From positions 1 through 64,000 of the forward strand of contig JBCDBD010000011.1 of NCBI GenBank assembly GCA_039184335.1: a DNA stretch of 64,000 bases, in the 5' to 3' direction. Below the pieces are notes generated by a model. That model worked only from the letters and a program-made list of their open reading frames with translations, was not told where the DNA came from and did not search any database. A program made the position numbers and the translations under genes. Below are positions 43,808 to 52,571 of this stretch, piece by piece. Origin of the DNA: JBCDBD01 sp039184335. GTDB lineage: Bacteria; Bacteroidota; Bacteroidia; Flavobacteriales; Flavobacteriaceae. Numbering within the stretch: the stretch's first letter is position 1; each line of letters opens with the position of its first letter.

Positions 43808-45700
43808 TTAAATAGACTGAATGGCTCTTAATACATCGAGCATGCCATTGCCTTGAAAGTATTTTTCGCGGTTCAGGTCGGTGGCAGAACCGCATAATGT
43901 TTCCTTGATTTTTTCAGGATTTCCGATCAATTCCCTGTACTTGGCCAATAAAATGGCCGCAGCCCCTGAAACGTGGGGAGCTGCCATTGAGGTGCCGTCC
44001 ATGGTTTCAAAATCATTGTTTCCTGGTACTGTTGATCGGATTTTTTCACCAGGGGCGACAATGTCGGGTTTTAATCTTCCATCACCAGTAGGCCCTCTAC
44101 TCGAAAAATAGGAAACGCCATAAGTGTGGGGCTTATTGCTATGGGTAGCACCGACAGTGATGACATTTTCTGCATTACCAGGGTCGGTAATATTTACGGT
44201 TCTGAAGCCCTGTTCCCGTCTGCCGGTAGGAGATTCGTACACCGCTTGCCCCATATTGCCTGCTGCTGTCACAATGACGGTGCCTTCAGCGAACAGTCTA
44301 TTGCACGATTCACATACGGGTGTTCTACCGCAGGCATAACTTTCAACCTCATGCGGAATGGATAAGCTGAGATTGATGCCATGTATGACCAATAGGTCTT
44401 TTTGTCGGTTCAGCCATCGAATGAACTGAATTGCCGCGCTAATGTTGAATTCTTCTCCTGTTCCTTGGTCATTCAGCACCCTGATATCATAGAGCCTTAT
44501 GTTAGGGCACATGCCCTCAGGTCTTGGGTTATCGGTTACAGATCCATTATTGCCAGCCCCAATAATACCTGCAACATGAGTGCCATGGGGGTGTCTGGGA
44601 ACAATATAGTGTTCATCATGGGGTATTCTTAGAATGGGGGCAAGTACTGACCAATCGAGCATTCGCCCTGACTTCAATGCTTTTTGAACATCGCGTAGGC
44701 TTTTTATCTTGTTTTTTTTGCTCAAGGGCCTATTGTGATCGGTACTGGTAGGCCCCATCAATTTGTTGGGCTTTTGCCCAATCATTCTTTCGACGTCTTT
44801 ATTGGTGCCTGAAGTGGTACTTAGGTCAGCGATGAGATCCCTGAATCTTGTAAAATCATAGGTTTCGATGACTCTGGAGACGAACTTTTTTCCGGCATCA
44901 TTTATACTGGTGTTGAAAGCACTGTGCTTTGCATCGATACCAGTATCCAAAACAGCCCAAGTTATTCGTGATGTATCTAGGTCAAACAGCCTACGTGCAG
45001 CATCAGCTTTAGTGGCCGGAACCGATTTGTGTATTGAGACCCTTGCCTTTCTGTTGATACTCACTGACCACAGTTTTTGTACTGCTGGCATTGCGTAATT
45101 TTCAGGAAACCTATCAAATACCTTCTCAAATGAGGTTTCCAATTCTTTTTTTGAGGCACTTTTGTCCTGGTTTGGCTCCACTAAAAAACCAATGACCTGT
45201 TTTAGCCAACGCAATTCTTCGTTGATAGTGTTTTTTTTATCATGAAAATGGGCTTTAAACAGACTGTCATCAGCCATTACATCCGTAGTGTAATCTTTTT
45301 TCAGAATATAGTCCTTAAACCAACGGGTATGCGGTAATAGACAATACAGCAATTCAGCAAGGTTGCATTTGACGGCCACAGTTTCCCCATTGGTTGAAAG
45401 CCCCCAATCAGCCCCAAAGTCTTTGATGTAATCTTGGCCGTATACTGAAAAACTCTTTTTTATTTCAATAAAAAGCTCACTTGATGAAAAATTCCTGTGT
45501 GGGGTCAGGATCAAATCGATGCGATTTTCAAAGGGATGTTGACCGTTTTCGGTAAACTGGTACAGGTATTCCATCCACACGCTTGGATAAACAGGGGAGT
45601 CTTGGGTAAAACGTCCTGTATTATTCTCATTTCTAAAAATGATATCCTCGAATTTTCTATGGATCGATTGCATGCGGAAAATGAGCCTAAGACTGTGCAT
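43808..45700 (-). CDS. S8 (subtilisin) family serine peptidase with long N-terminal region, non-secreted
   Basis: The 630-residue protein has an intact subtilisin domain from about residue 245: catalytic Asp in WAVLDTGID (D252), His in HPHGTHVAGI (H372), oxyanion Asn in TAAGNMG (N482) and Ser in DGTSMAAPH (S571). A ~120-residue insert separates Asp and His. Residues ~1-240 match nothing I recognise. They are not a classical prodomain: there is no signal peptide, and the segment includes an alternating-strand piece (NRIDLILTPHRN, ELFIEIKKSF) and helical stretches. A cytosolic, regulated protease is therefore likely. An alternative start is the ATG at 45673. It is first in the four-gene operon; upstream is a 320-bp gene-free region. 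Confidence 0.9.
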   Translation of the reverse strand: MHSLRLIFRMQSIHRKFEDIIFRNENNTGRFTQDSPVYPSVWMEYLYQFTENGQHPFENRIDLILTPHRNFSSSELFIEIKKSFSVYGQDYIKDFGADWGLSTNGETVAVKCNLAELLYCLLPHTRWFKDYILKKDYTTDVMADDSLFKAHFHDKKNTINEELRWLKQVIGFLVEPNQDKSASKKELETSFEKVFDRFPENYAMPAVQKLWSVSINRKARVSIHKSVPATKADAARRLFDLDTSRITWAVLDTGIDAKHSAFNTSINDAGKKFVSRVIETYDFTRFRDLIADLSTTSGTNKDVERMIGQKPNKLMGPTSTDHNRPLSKKNKIKSLRDVQKALKSGRMLDWSVLAPILRIPHDEHYIVPRHPHGTHVAGIIGAGNNGSVTDNPRPEGMCPNIRLYDIRVLNDQGTGEEFNISAAIQFIRWLNRQKDLLVIHGINLSLSIPHEVESYACGRTPVCESCNRLFAEGTVIVTAAGNMGQAVYESPTGRREQGFRTVNITDPGNAENVITVGATHSNKPHTYGVSYFSSRGPTGDGRLKPDIVAPGEKIRSTVPGNNDFETMDGTSMAAPHVSGAAAILLAKYRELIGNPEKIKETLCGSATDLNREKYFQGNGMLDVLRAIQSI

Positions 45701-46020
45701 TAATCTAATAAAATTCTGACAGATAACATATTTTGGATGTAATATTTAGTTTATTTTTTGTGTGAAATGCAAGAAATGGATTATAAATGGGCAAAACCGT
45801 GGTAGGTACAAAGAAAGCAAGTAAGCTGTACGGTGTAATATTACTCTTAAAGAGTATCGAATGTTTGGTTGAAAAAGAGCTTCTTAATATGCATGGTGCG
45901 AGCTTAAAACACATATTGTTGTGTTTATAACAAAAAGTTTAATTTTTAAACAACCGCCTTAGGTATATTTGTAAGTGGATGTTGGGATAATAAGTACATT
46001 TGCAGAAATGTATTTGTGTG
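45701..46020. other. AT-rich intergenic region between divergent transcripts
   Basis: It separates the S8 operon (minus) from the DUF6913-dapA-bamD group (plus). Two plus-strand -7 elements lie at its right end; no equally clear element was seen for the S8 gene. A 69-codon minus frame (45705-45914) and a short hairpin near 45911-45928 lack supporting features. Confidence 0.6.
45964..46002 (+). promoter_or_regulatory. Two tandem -7 elements before the DUF6913 gene
   Basis: TATATTTG at 45964-45971 and TACATTTG at 45995-46002 both match TAnnTTTG. The second lies 18 nt before the chosen ATG. Confidence 0.55.
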
Positions 46021-46554
46021 ATGTTTTTAAAAGGACTCCAAGAAAAATTTAAGGTCAAGGCTGGCCAAAAGCATTTGAGGGAGGAACTTGAAAAACCTAT
46101 TTTATCCACCAGGCATAGTAAAGGTATTTCAGCGATTGGTTGCATTGTTGATATTGATAATTTTTCAAACGCTGAGGCTTTTTACGAATTGATCGATGAT
46201 TTCAAATTGCGCCCCAATGCAGTCAAGATTATCGGATACAAGCGTGACTTTGATAAGAATTCACCTTATGCCATCCAAATTTTTTCAGATAGGGATTTAG
46301 GATGGAAAGGAACTATCGAAAATGGTTATGTACTGGAATTTTTGGGTAGGGAGTACGATATGTTGATCAATTATTATGAAGATGACAATCTTATGATGAA
46401 GTTATTGTCAGTAAAGACCCCTGCTCGTTTGAAGGTAGGATTTGGAACGGTGGATACCAAAATCAATGATTTGATCTTGCACACTCCGTTGAACGATTTT
46501 TTGGTTTTTAAAAAAGAACTAGGCAAATATTTAAAAGTACTTAAGGAGATTTAA
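46021..46554 (+). CDS. DUF6913 domain-containing protein
   Basis: Conserved flavobacterial protein of unknown function. From the ATG at 46021 (MFLKGLQEKFKVKAGQKHL) it has 177 residues; an in-frame TTG at 46000 lies inside the promoter and is rejected. The body has alternating beta and helix segments (GISAIGCIVDIDNF, RPNAVKIIGYKRDF, ARLKVGFGTV), suggesting an alpha/beta fold, with no signal peptide. It ends two bases before dapA. The family name is from recall. Confidence 0.78.
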   Translation: MFLKGLQEKFKVKAGQKHLREELEKPILSTRHSKGISAIGCIVDIDNFSNAEAFYELIDDFKLRPNAVKIIGYKRDFDKNSPYAIQIFSDRDLGWKGTIENGYVLEFLGREYDMLINYYEDDNLMMKLLSVKTPARLKVGFGTVDTKINDLILHTPLNDFLVFKKELGKYLKVLKEI

Positions 46555-46556
46555 TT

Positions 46557-47447
46557 ATGGAGCAATTGGTCGGAACAGGTGTCGCATTGGTCACTCCATT
46601 CAAAAAAGACTTTACCGTTGATGTTACTGCCTTACAGCATATAGTGGAACACTGCATTGCAGGTGGGGTTGACTATTTGGTGGTATTGGGTACAACGGCA
46701 GAATCTGCAACCCTTTCCAGAGCGGAGAGACAATTGGTCATCGATGTCGTTTCAAACTGTAACGCTGGTCGTTTGCCCTTGGTCGTCGGAGTGGGTGGCA
46801 ATAACACATCTGCGGTCTGTCAAGAACTGAATACGCTAGATTTGAATGATTTTGATGCTGTTCTATCTGTATCTCCTTACTACAACAAGCCTACACAAGA
46901 AGGCATCTATCAACATTTCAAAGCTATTGCCCAAGCGTCACCTATTCCCATAATCCTATACAACGTGCCGTCAAGAACAGGTCGAAACATGGAACCAGAG
47001 ACGACGCTACGACTGGCTCATGATATGGGAAACATTACGGCCATAAAGGAAGCTTCAGCTGATATGGTACAGGTCAACAAGATCATAAAGCAGAAACCTG
47101 CAGATTTCTTGGTGCTTTCTGGCGATGATTTTACAGCACTTCCAACAGTTTTGGCAGGGGGGTCTGGAGTCATCTCGGTTTTGGGCCAAGGCCTGCCCTA
47201 TGAGTTTTCAAAAATGATACGTTTGGCTTTGGAAGGTAACAGTGACAGTGCCTACCACATACACCATGCGTTGCTCAATGGAATGCAATTGATTTTCGAA
47301 GAAGGCAACCCGGCTGGTATAAAATCCATTTTTGAGGTTTTAGGACTGTCTTCAGCCTTGGTGCGCTTGCCTCTCGTGGAGGCTTCTCCGCATCTCAAAA
47401 CAAAAATCAGGACATATTTGAAAGCGGGGGCATTGATTGATGCTTGA
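46557..47447 (+). CDS. dapA: 4-hydroxy-tetrahydrodipicolinate synthase
   Basis: Condenses pyruvate with aspartate semialdehyde, the first committed step to diaminopimelate and lysine. The 296-residue TIM barrel shows GTTAESATLS (about residues 45-54), catalytic Tyr in VSPYYNKPTQEG (about 105-116), YNVPSRTGRNM (about 135-145) and Schiff-base Lys in ITAIKEASAD (about 160-169). It lies two bases after the DUF6913 gene. dapF is elsewhere in this window (26.5 kb), so the pathway is split. Confidence 0.97.
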   Translation: MEQLVGTGVALVTPFKKDFTVDVTALQHIVEHCIAGGVDYLVVLGTTAESATLSRAERQLVIDVVSNCNAGRLPLVVGVGGNNTSAVCQELNTLDLNDFDAVLSVSPYYNKPTQEGIYQHFKAIAQASPIPIILYNVPSRTGRNMEPETTLRLAHDMGNITAIKEASADMVQVNKIIKQKPADFLVLSGDDFTALPTVLAGGSGVISVLGQGLPYEFSKMIRLALEGNSDSAYHIHHALLNGMQLIFEEGNPAGIKSIFEVLGLSSALVRLPLVEASPHLKTKIRTYLKAGALIDA

Positions 47448-47542
47448 TCTTTCGTTAAATCTAAGCCAAAACTGCTTTTTCATTTGAATTGTAACGCTAT
47501 TTTTAGCGGGGCTTACTATTTTTTAAATCCATTGATTATTAG

Positions 47543-47550
47543 TAATTTTG
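47543..47550 (+). promoter_or_regulatory. -7 promoter element of the bamD-rpoZ-coaBC operon
   Basis: TAATTTTG matches TAnnTTTG and lies 17 nt before the bamD ATG. Confidence 0.5.
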
Positions 47551-47567
47551 CAAAATATTTTTTTCAG

Positions 47568-48377
47568 ATGAAATCGATTTTTGGCTTACTTTCTGCTTTT
47601 TTTCTAATCGCATCTTGTAGTCCGTATCAAAAGGCATTGAAAAGTGAGGATACCAAGGTAAAATATGATCTGGCAGAAAAACTCTATAACGAAGGTGATT
47701 ACAATAGGGCAAAAAGACTATTTGAGCAGATTGCACCCAAATATGTTGGCAAGCCCCAAGGTGAACGGGTAATGTTCTTTTTTGCGGACACCTATTTTAA
47801 GACAGGGGACTATTATCTGTCAGGATATCAGTTTGAGCGTTTCTTGAAATCATATCCCAAGAGTGATAAGTTGCAAGAGGCAGCTTTCTTGGGGGCCAAA
47901 AGCTACTATGAACTTTCTCCAAAATATTCTTTGGACCAGACAGATACCGATAAGGCCTTGAGTAAATTGCAAACCTTTATCAATACCTATCCCGATTCAG
48001 AATATTTTGCCGAGGCGAACACAATGGCTCAAGAACTGACCGCGAAGAAGGAAAAAAAGCAGATAGAGATTGCAAAGCAATTTGACAAGTTGGGAGAGTT
48101 CAATTACCCGATTTTGGTATCTGCGATTACGGCATTGGATAACTTCATTTCTGACAATCCAGGTTCAGTGTATCGGGAAGATGCCTTTTTTTACAGGGTA
48201 AAAGCCTCAACCAATTTGGCATTGAACAGTACCGATATCAAGAAGAAAGAACGATTGGATGAAGCAATGGTAGCTTACAACGCGTTGAAAAAATCGTATC
48301 CCGATACGAAATATGCCAAAAAATCTGAAGAATTGTACGAAAAAATTGAGAGGGAACTGCAACGGTTTTCCAAGTAA
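47568..48377 (+). CDS. bamD: Outer membrane protein assembly lipoprotein BamD
   Basis: BAM-complex lipoprotein that helps insert beta-barrel proteins. The ATG at 47568 gives MKSIFGLLSAFFLIASCSPY, with a signal sequence and lipobox IASC; the longer frame places 28 extra residues before it and crosses the promoter. The 269-residue product consists mainly of TPR-like helices: YNEGDYNRAKRLFEQIAPKY (about residues 43-62), YLSGYQFERFLKSYP, and AMVAYNALKKSYPDTKYAKK near the end. It is followed by rpoZ and coaBC. Confidence 0.94.
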   Translation: MKSIFGLLSAFFLIASCSPYQKALKSEDTKVKYDLAEKLYNEGDYNRAKRLFEQIAPKYVGKPQGERVMFFFADTYFKTGDYYLSGYQFERFLKSYPKSDKLQEAAFLGAKSYYELSPKYSLDQTDTDKALSKLQTFINTYPDSEYFAEANTMAQELTAKKEKKQIEIAKQFDKLGEFNYPILVSAITALDNFISDNPGSVYREDAFFYRVKASTNLALNSTDIKKKERLDEAMVAYNALKKSYPDTKYAKKSEELYEKIERELQRFSK

Positions 48378-48395
48378 ACCCATATATTTAATTTG

Positions 48396-48725
48396 ATGAA
48401 CGATTTGAAAAATACCAAAGCCCCAGTTTCTACGGTGACCCATAATAGAAACGAGTTTGACGAGAAAACAGATAATATCTATGAAGCAATTTCCATTGCT
48501 GCCAAAAGAGCAATACAGATCAATTCAGAGATAAAAAAGGAACTTCTCGAAAAATTGGAGGAATTTGCCACCTACAGCGACAGCCTAGAAGAGGTGTTTG
48601 AGAACAAGGAGCAAATCGAGGTTTCCAAATTTTACGAAAAGTTGCCAAAGCCCCACGCATTGGCGGTGAGGGAATGGCTTGAAGACAAAATATACTACAG
48701 AAATACAGAGAAAGACGAAGCATAA
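48396..48725 (+). CDS. rpoZ: DNA-directed RNA polymerase omega subunit (Bacteroidota type)
   Basis: Small subunit that aids RNA polymerase assembly. The ATG at 48396 (MNDLKNTKAPVSTVTHNRNE) gives 109 residues. The Rpb6/omega core is the helix NIYEAISIAAKRAIQINSEI (about 27-46), the counterpart of the N-Y-E-A-x-x-x-x-A-x-R-A motif. The acidic second half (about 50-109) is usual in Flavobacteriaceae. It sits between bamD and coaBC, the conserved order, and abuts coaBC without a gap. Confidence 0.92.
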   Translation: MNDLKNTKAPVSTVTHNRNEFDEKTDNIYEAISIAAKRAIQINSEIKKELLEKLEEFATYSDSLEEVFENKEQIEVSKFYEKLPKPHALAVREWLEDKIYYRNTEKDEA

Positions 48726-49931
48726 ATGTTGGGCGGTAAGAATATCCTTTTAGGAGTAACTGGAGGAATTGCCGCCTATAAAATCACCTTTCTCACACGA
48801 CTGTTGATAAAAGCGGGTGCACGTGTCAAAATTATAATGACACCGAGTGCCCGCTCTTTTGTTTCCCCTTTGACCCTTGCCACGCTTTCTAAAAACCCGG
48901 TACTGCTAGATTTTATCAACGAAGAAGATGGCAGTATTTCATGGAACAACCATGTAGCACTCGGTCTTTGGGCCGATATGATGCTTGTGGCGCCAGCGAC
49001 AGCGAATACATTGTCAAAAATGGCGCAAGGTATTTGTGATAACCTTTTGCTTGCCACATATTTATCAGCGAAATGCCCGGTGTTTTATGCCCCGGCCATG
49101 GATTTGGATATGTATCGGCATCCGACCACAAAAATGACATTTGAAAAACTTGATGGCTTTGGCAATATCAAGATACCCGTAGAAACAGGGGAACTGGCAA
49201 GTGGGTTGCATGGGGAAGGACGTATGGCAGAACCAGCGACAATAATAGAGTTTGTTAAGAATGAACTGCGAAAACAGTTGCCCTTGTCAAAGAAGAAAGT
49301 ATTGATTACGGCAGGCCCTACACGCGAAGCATTAGATCCTGTTCGTTTTTTAGGGAATCGTTCGACAGGTACCATGGGGTATGAACTGGCCAAGCATGCC
49401 GCAAATTTAGGAGCCGACGTCACTTTGGTTTCAGGCCCGACCAATCTAACGATCGAGCATCAAGACATCAACCTGATTCGTGTAGAGTCAGCTGAAGAAA
49501 TGTATCAGGCCGTTCAGGGGGAGTTTGGTGGAATGGACATCGCAATAGCGGCGGCGGCAGTTGCCGATTACCGACCCGAAACCGTTTCCCAACACAAAAT
49601 AAAGAAAAGTGATACGGCACTGCATATCAAGCTGGTGCGTAACAAAGATATTTTGCAGTCAATGGGCGAACGCAAGAAACATCAGTTTTTGGTAGGTTTT
49701 GCTTTGGAAACAGAGAACGAACTTGAAAACGCAAAGGGAAAGTTACAGCGTAAAAATTTAGATGCCATCGTCTTGAACTCCTTGAACGATATAGGTGCCG
49801 GTTTTGGTGGTACGACCAATAAAATCACTTTCTTGGACAAGAATTTTAGTGCCAAGGCGTTTGAAGTAAAGACCAAGGCTGAAGTTGCTTCAGATATTTG
49901 GCATGAAATTATCCTTAGAATAGATGCGTAG
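48726..49931 (+). CDS. coaBC: Bifunctional phosphopantothenoylcysteine decarboxylase/phosphopantothenate--cysteine ligase
   Basis: Two steps of coenzyme A synthesis. The 401-residue protein has a flavin decarboxylase half (CoaC, 1-185) with GVTGGIAAYK, active-site His in WNNHVALGLWAD (about 75-86) and PAMDLDMYRHP (about 123-133), and a ligase half (CoaB, about 190-401) with TAGPTREALDPVRFLGNRST (about 196-215) and the late FLVGFALETEN. Length is normal. It overlaps the next gene by 8 bp. Confidence 0.97.
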   Translation: MLGGKNILLGVTGGIAAYKITFLTRLLIKAGARVKIIMTPSARSFVSPLTLATLSKNPVLLDFINEEDGSISWNNHVALGLWADMMLVAPATANTLSKMAQGICDNLLLATYLSAKCPVFYAPAMDLDMYRHPTTKMTFEKLDGFGNIKIPVETGELASGLHGEGRMAEPATIIEFVKNELRKQLPLSKKKVLITAGPTREALDPVRFLGNRSTGTMGYELAKHAANLGADVTLVSGPTNLTIEHQDINLIRVESAEEMYQAVQGEFGGMDIAIAAAAVADYRPETVSQHKIKKSDTALHIKLVRNKDILQSMGERKKHQFLVGFALETENELENAKGKLQRKNLDAIVLNSLNDIGAGFGGTTNKITFLDKNFSAKAFEVKTKAEVASDIWHEIILRIDA

Positions 49932-50814
49932 CCTTTTTTTCTTAAGCTGTTTGCTTTTTGCCTCACTTTTTGCTTGTGCCCAAGAGTTGAATTGTACCGT
50001 CACCGTAAACTCTGATCAGGTAAACCAGACCAATCAGCAAATATTCAAGACCTTGGAACGGTCATTGAATGATTTTGTCAATAAGACCAAATGGACAAAT
50101 CGGGTTTTTAAGGAAAGCGAACGGATAAATGCCCGTATGTTCATTACGGTTACCCAATACGAGTCTGAACGTTTTGAGGCTTCCATCCAATTGCAATCTT
50201 CCAGACCGGTGTTCAATACTTCTTATGAAAGTCCGGTATTCAATTATAAAGATGATGCCTTTAATTTCCAATACCAAGAATTTCAGCCTTTGGTGTACAA
50301 CCCCAATTCATTTGATTCCAATCTAATAGCGGTGATTACGTACTACATCTATATTATTTTAGGTCTAGACGCAGACACCTTTTCACTACAGGGGGGTGAT
50401 GATTTTTACCGTTTGGCACAGAATATCGTGACCCAGGCCCAGGGATTCAATGCTGCTGGTTGGGCGCAACAAACCGGAGAGCGTACCCGATTTGAACTGG
50501 TAGACAATCTTTTGTCCAACTCATTTCGTGAATATCGCATCGCCATGTACAATTACCATCGTAAGGGCCTGGATGTCTTGGGAGATAACAATAGTACAGG
50601 AAAACAGATTATTGCGGGTAGCCTTCGTCTGTTTGAGACCTTGATCAAAAGAAGGCCCAACGCTTTTTTGATCCAAACTTTTTTTGATGCCAAGTCTGAA
50701 GAAATCCAAAATATTTTCTCTGACGGTCCCAAGGTTGACATTGTTAAGTTGAAAGAGACCTTAAATCGTGTTGCCCCTTTCTATTCGAGCACTTGGAATG
50801 CAATAAATTACTAG
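49924..50814 (+). CDS. DUF4835 family protein (type IX secretion PorD-like)
   Basis: Exported protein of 296 residues with signal peptide LFFLSCLLFASLFACAQ, followed by a conserved ELNCTVTVNSDQVNQTNQQI (residues 21-40). DUF4835 members include PorD, reported as a type IX secretion component in Porphyromonas and in gliding flavobacteria. Other visible segments are KWTNRVFKESERINARM and YYIYIILGLDADTFSLQGGD (about 138-157). It follows coaBC with 8-bp overlap, the usual position in Flavobacteriaceae. The PorD role is inferred from the family. Confidence 0.87.
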   Translation: MRSLFFLSCLLFASLFACAQELNCTVTVNSDQVNQTNQQIFKTLERSLNDFVNKTKWTNRVFKESERINARMFITVTQYESERFEASIQLQSSRPVFNTSYESPVFNYKDDAFNFQYQEFQPLVYNPNSFDSNLIAVITYYIYIILGLDADTFSLQGGDDFYRLAQNIVTQAQGFNAAGWAQQTGERTRFELVDNLLSNSFREYRIAMYNYHRKGLDVLGDNNSTGKQIIAGSLRLFETLIKRRPNAFLIQTFFDAKSEEIQNIFSDGPKVDIVKLKETLNRVAPFYSSTWNAINY

Positions 50815-50861
50815 CCTTTTTCTCTAAAGACATTTATCTTTACACCAAAAGATAGATACCA

Positions 50862-52514
50862 TTGCTCAAAAATCTCTCTATTAAAAATTACGCCCTCATT
50901 GCTGACGTCAACGTTTCTTTTTCATCTGGTTTTACGACCATTACTGGAGAAACCGGTGCTGGAAAATCAATTTTGTTGGGCGGACTTTCATTGGTTCTAG
51001 GTAAGCGGGCAGATTTATCCTCATTGAGGGACAAGACCCAAAAATGCATTATTGAAGCGGAGTTCAAGATCGATCAATATGGTCTTGAGCCTTATTTTAA
51101 GGAATACGATCTGGATTTTGAGCGTGTGACCCTATTGCGAAGGGAGATTTTGGCCAGTGGCAAGTCACGTGCATTTATCAATGATTCGCCCGTAACGTTG
51201 GATGTGCTCTCAGGTTTGGGGGAGCGGTTGGTTGACGTGCATTCGCAGTACCAAACGCTTCGTATGGCAGAAAACGAATTTCAGTTAAAAGTCATTGATG
51301 CCTTGGCCAATAACGCCCAATGCCTAGAACAATATGCGGGCCATTTAAAAGGGTACAATACAGCCGAAAAAGAATTGCAAGAACTTCTGGATTTTCAATT
51401 GAAGACCAACAAGGAGCACGATTACAACAGTTTTCTTTTAACAGAACTGCAGTCATTTCCCCTAAAATCAGGTATTCAAGAGGCATTGGAAGAAGAGCAT
51501 GCCCAACTCAGCAATGTAGAGACCATTATGCAATCATTAGCGCAGGGCCATCAGCTATTGCAAGATGAGCAGATAGGGGCGATCAACCAGTTGGCTGAGT
51601 TCAAAAGAGTATTTCAAAAGCTATCTGGTTTTGGTGAAAGGTACATGACCTTGGGAAATCGTATGGAGGCTGTTTCTATTGAATTGGGCGATATCAGGGC
51701 CGAGGTAGAACTTCTCATAGAGCGTATGGAGTTAAATCCAGAACGTTATGAAGAAGTGAACGCCCAGTTACAGCAGTTGTATGACCTACAGAAAAAACAC
51801 GGTACAACTTCCGTCGATATGTTGATTGAAATCAAAAATCGGTTGGCCCATGACATTGCTGCTGTTGCGAACAGTGAATCAAAGATCAAGGAAAAACGGC
51901 AACAAGTCGATAAACACAAAGCAGAACTTGAACAATTGGCGATTCAAATACGTGAAAAACGGAATACTGTGATCCCCAAGTTAAAACATTTGTTGCAAGA
52001 GCACCTCTCTTCATTGGGTATGCCCACAGCGACGTTCAAGATGGAATTGCACCCGTCTTCTGGGTTCAAACCAAGTGGAAAGGATGATTTGGCTTTCTTG
52101 TTTGCTGCCAACAAAGGTTCAGACTATGGGGAATTGCGAAAAGTGGCCTCAGGGGGTGAACTTTCACGTATTATGCTGGCCATTAAATCAATCTTGGCGG
52201 GTTATGAACAATTGCCTACCCTGATGTTTGACGAGATCGATACTGGGGTTTCAGGGGAGATTTCCAATAAAATGGCCGAAATGATGCAACATATGAGTGC
52301 ACATATGCAGGTTTTTTCAATTACCCACCTTCCCCAGGTAGCCTCAAAGGGCAACTACCAATTTAAAGTCTTCAAAGAAGAAAAAGAAGGTAACACCGTG
52401 ACTCAAATGAAACAGCTCAACAGCGAAGAACGGTTGGTGGAATTGGCAGAAATGTTGGGAGGTAAGGCCATTACAGACTCTGCACTGGCCCACGCCAAAC
52501 AATTATTGCAATAA
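50862..52514 (+). CDS. recN: DNA repair protein RecN
   Basis: SMC-like ATPase acting early in double-strand-break repair. The 550-residue protein uses a TTG start at 50862, because LKNLSIKNYALIADVNVSF must be included and no ATG precedes it. Walker A is TGETGAGKSILLGGL (about residues 29-43), the ABC signature KVASGGELSRIMLAI (about 427-441), and Walker B is LMFDEIDTGVSGE (about 453-465). The central ~150-380 region is coiled-coil with charged heptads. A TATCTTTA element lies about 20 nt upstream. Confidence 0.96.
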   Translation: MLKNLSIKNYALIADVNVSFSSGFTTITGETGAGKSILLGGLSLVLGKRADLSSLRDKTQKCIIEAEFKIDQYGLEPYFKEYDLDFERVTLLRREILASGKSRAFINDSPVTLDVLSGLGERLVDVHSQYQTLRMAENEFQLKVIDALANNAQCLEQYAGHLKGYNTAEKELQELLDFQLKTNKEHDYNSFLLTELQSFPLKSGIQEALEEEHAQLSNVETIMQSLAQGHQLLQDEQIGAINQLAEFKRVFQKLSGFGERYMTLGNRMEAVSIELGDIRAEVELLIERMELNPERYEEVNAQLQQLYDLQKKHGTTSVDMLIEIKNRLAHDIAAVANSESKIKEKRQQVDKHKAELEQLAIQIREKRNTVIPKLKHLLQEHLSSLGMPTATFKMELHPSSGFKPSGKDDLAFLFAANKGSDYGELRKVASGGELSRIMLAIKSILAGYEQLPTLMFDEIDTGVSGEISNKMAEMMQHMSAHMQVFSITHLPQVASKGNYQFKVFKEEKEGNTVTQMKQLNSEERLVELAEMLGGKAITDSALAHAKQLLQ

Positions 52515-52533
52515 CGGTATGCAACAAATTGGA

Positions 52534-52541
52534 TATCTTTG
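52534..52541 (+). promoter_or_regulatory. -7 promoter element of fabI
   Basis: TATCTTTG matches TAnnTTTG, 30 nt before the fabI ATG at 52572. Confidence 0.55.
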
Positions 52542-52571
52542 CCAAAAAACCAACACTTAGATAAAAAATTT

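Noticed and set aside
45705..45914. 69-codon minus-strand frame upstream of the S8 peptidase
   Set aside because: Low-complexity content, no promoter element and no motif; not convincing as a gene or as part of the operon.
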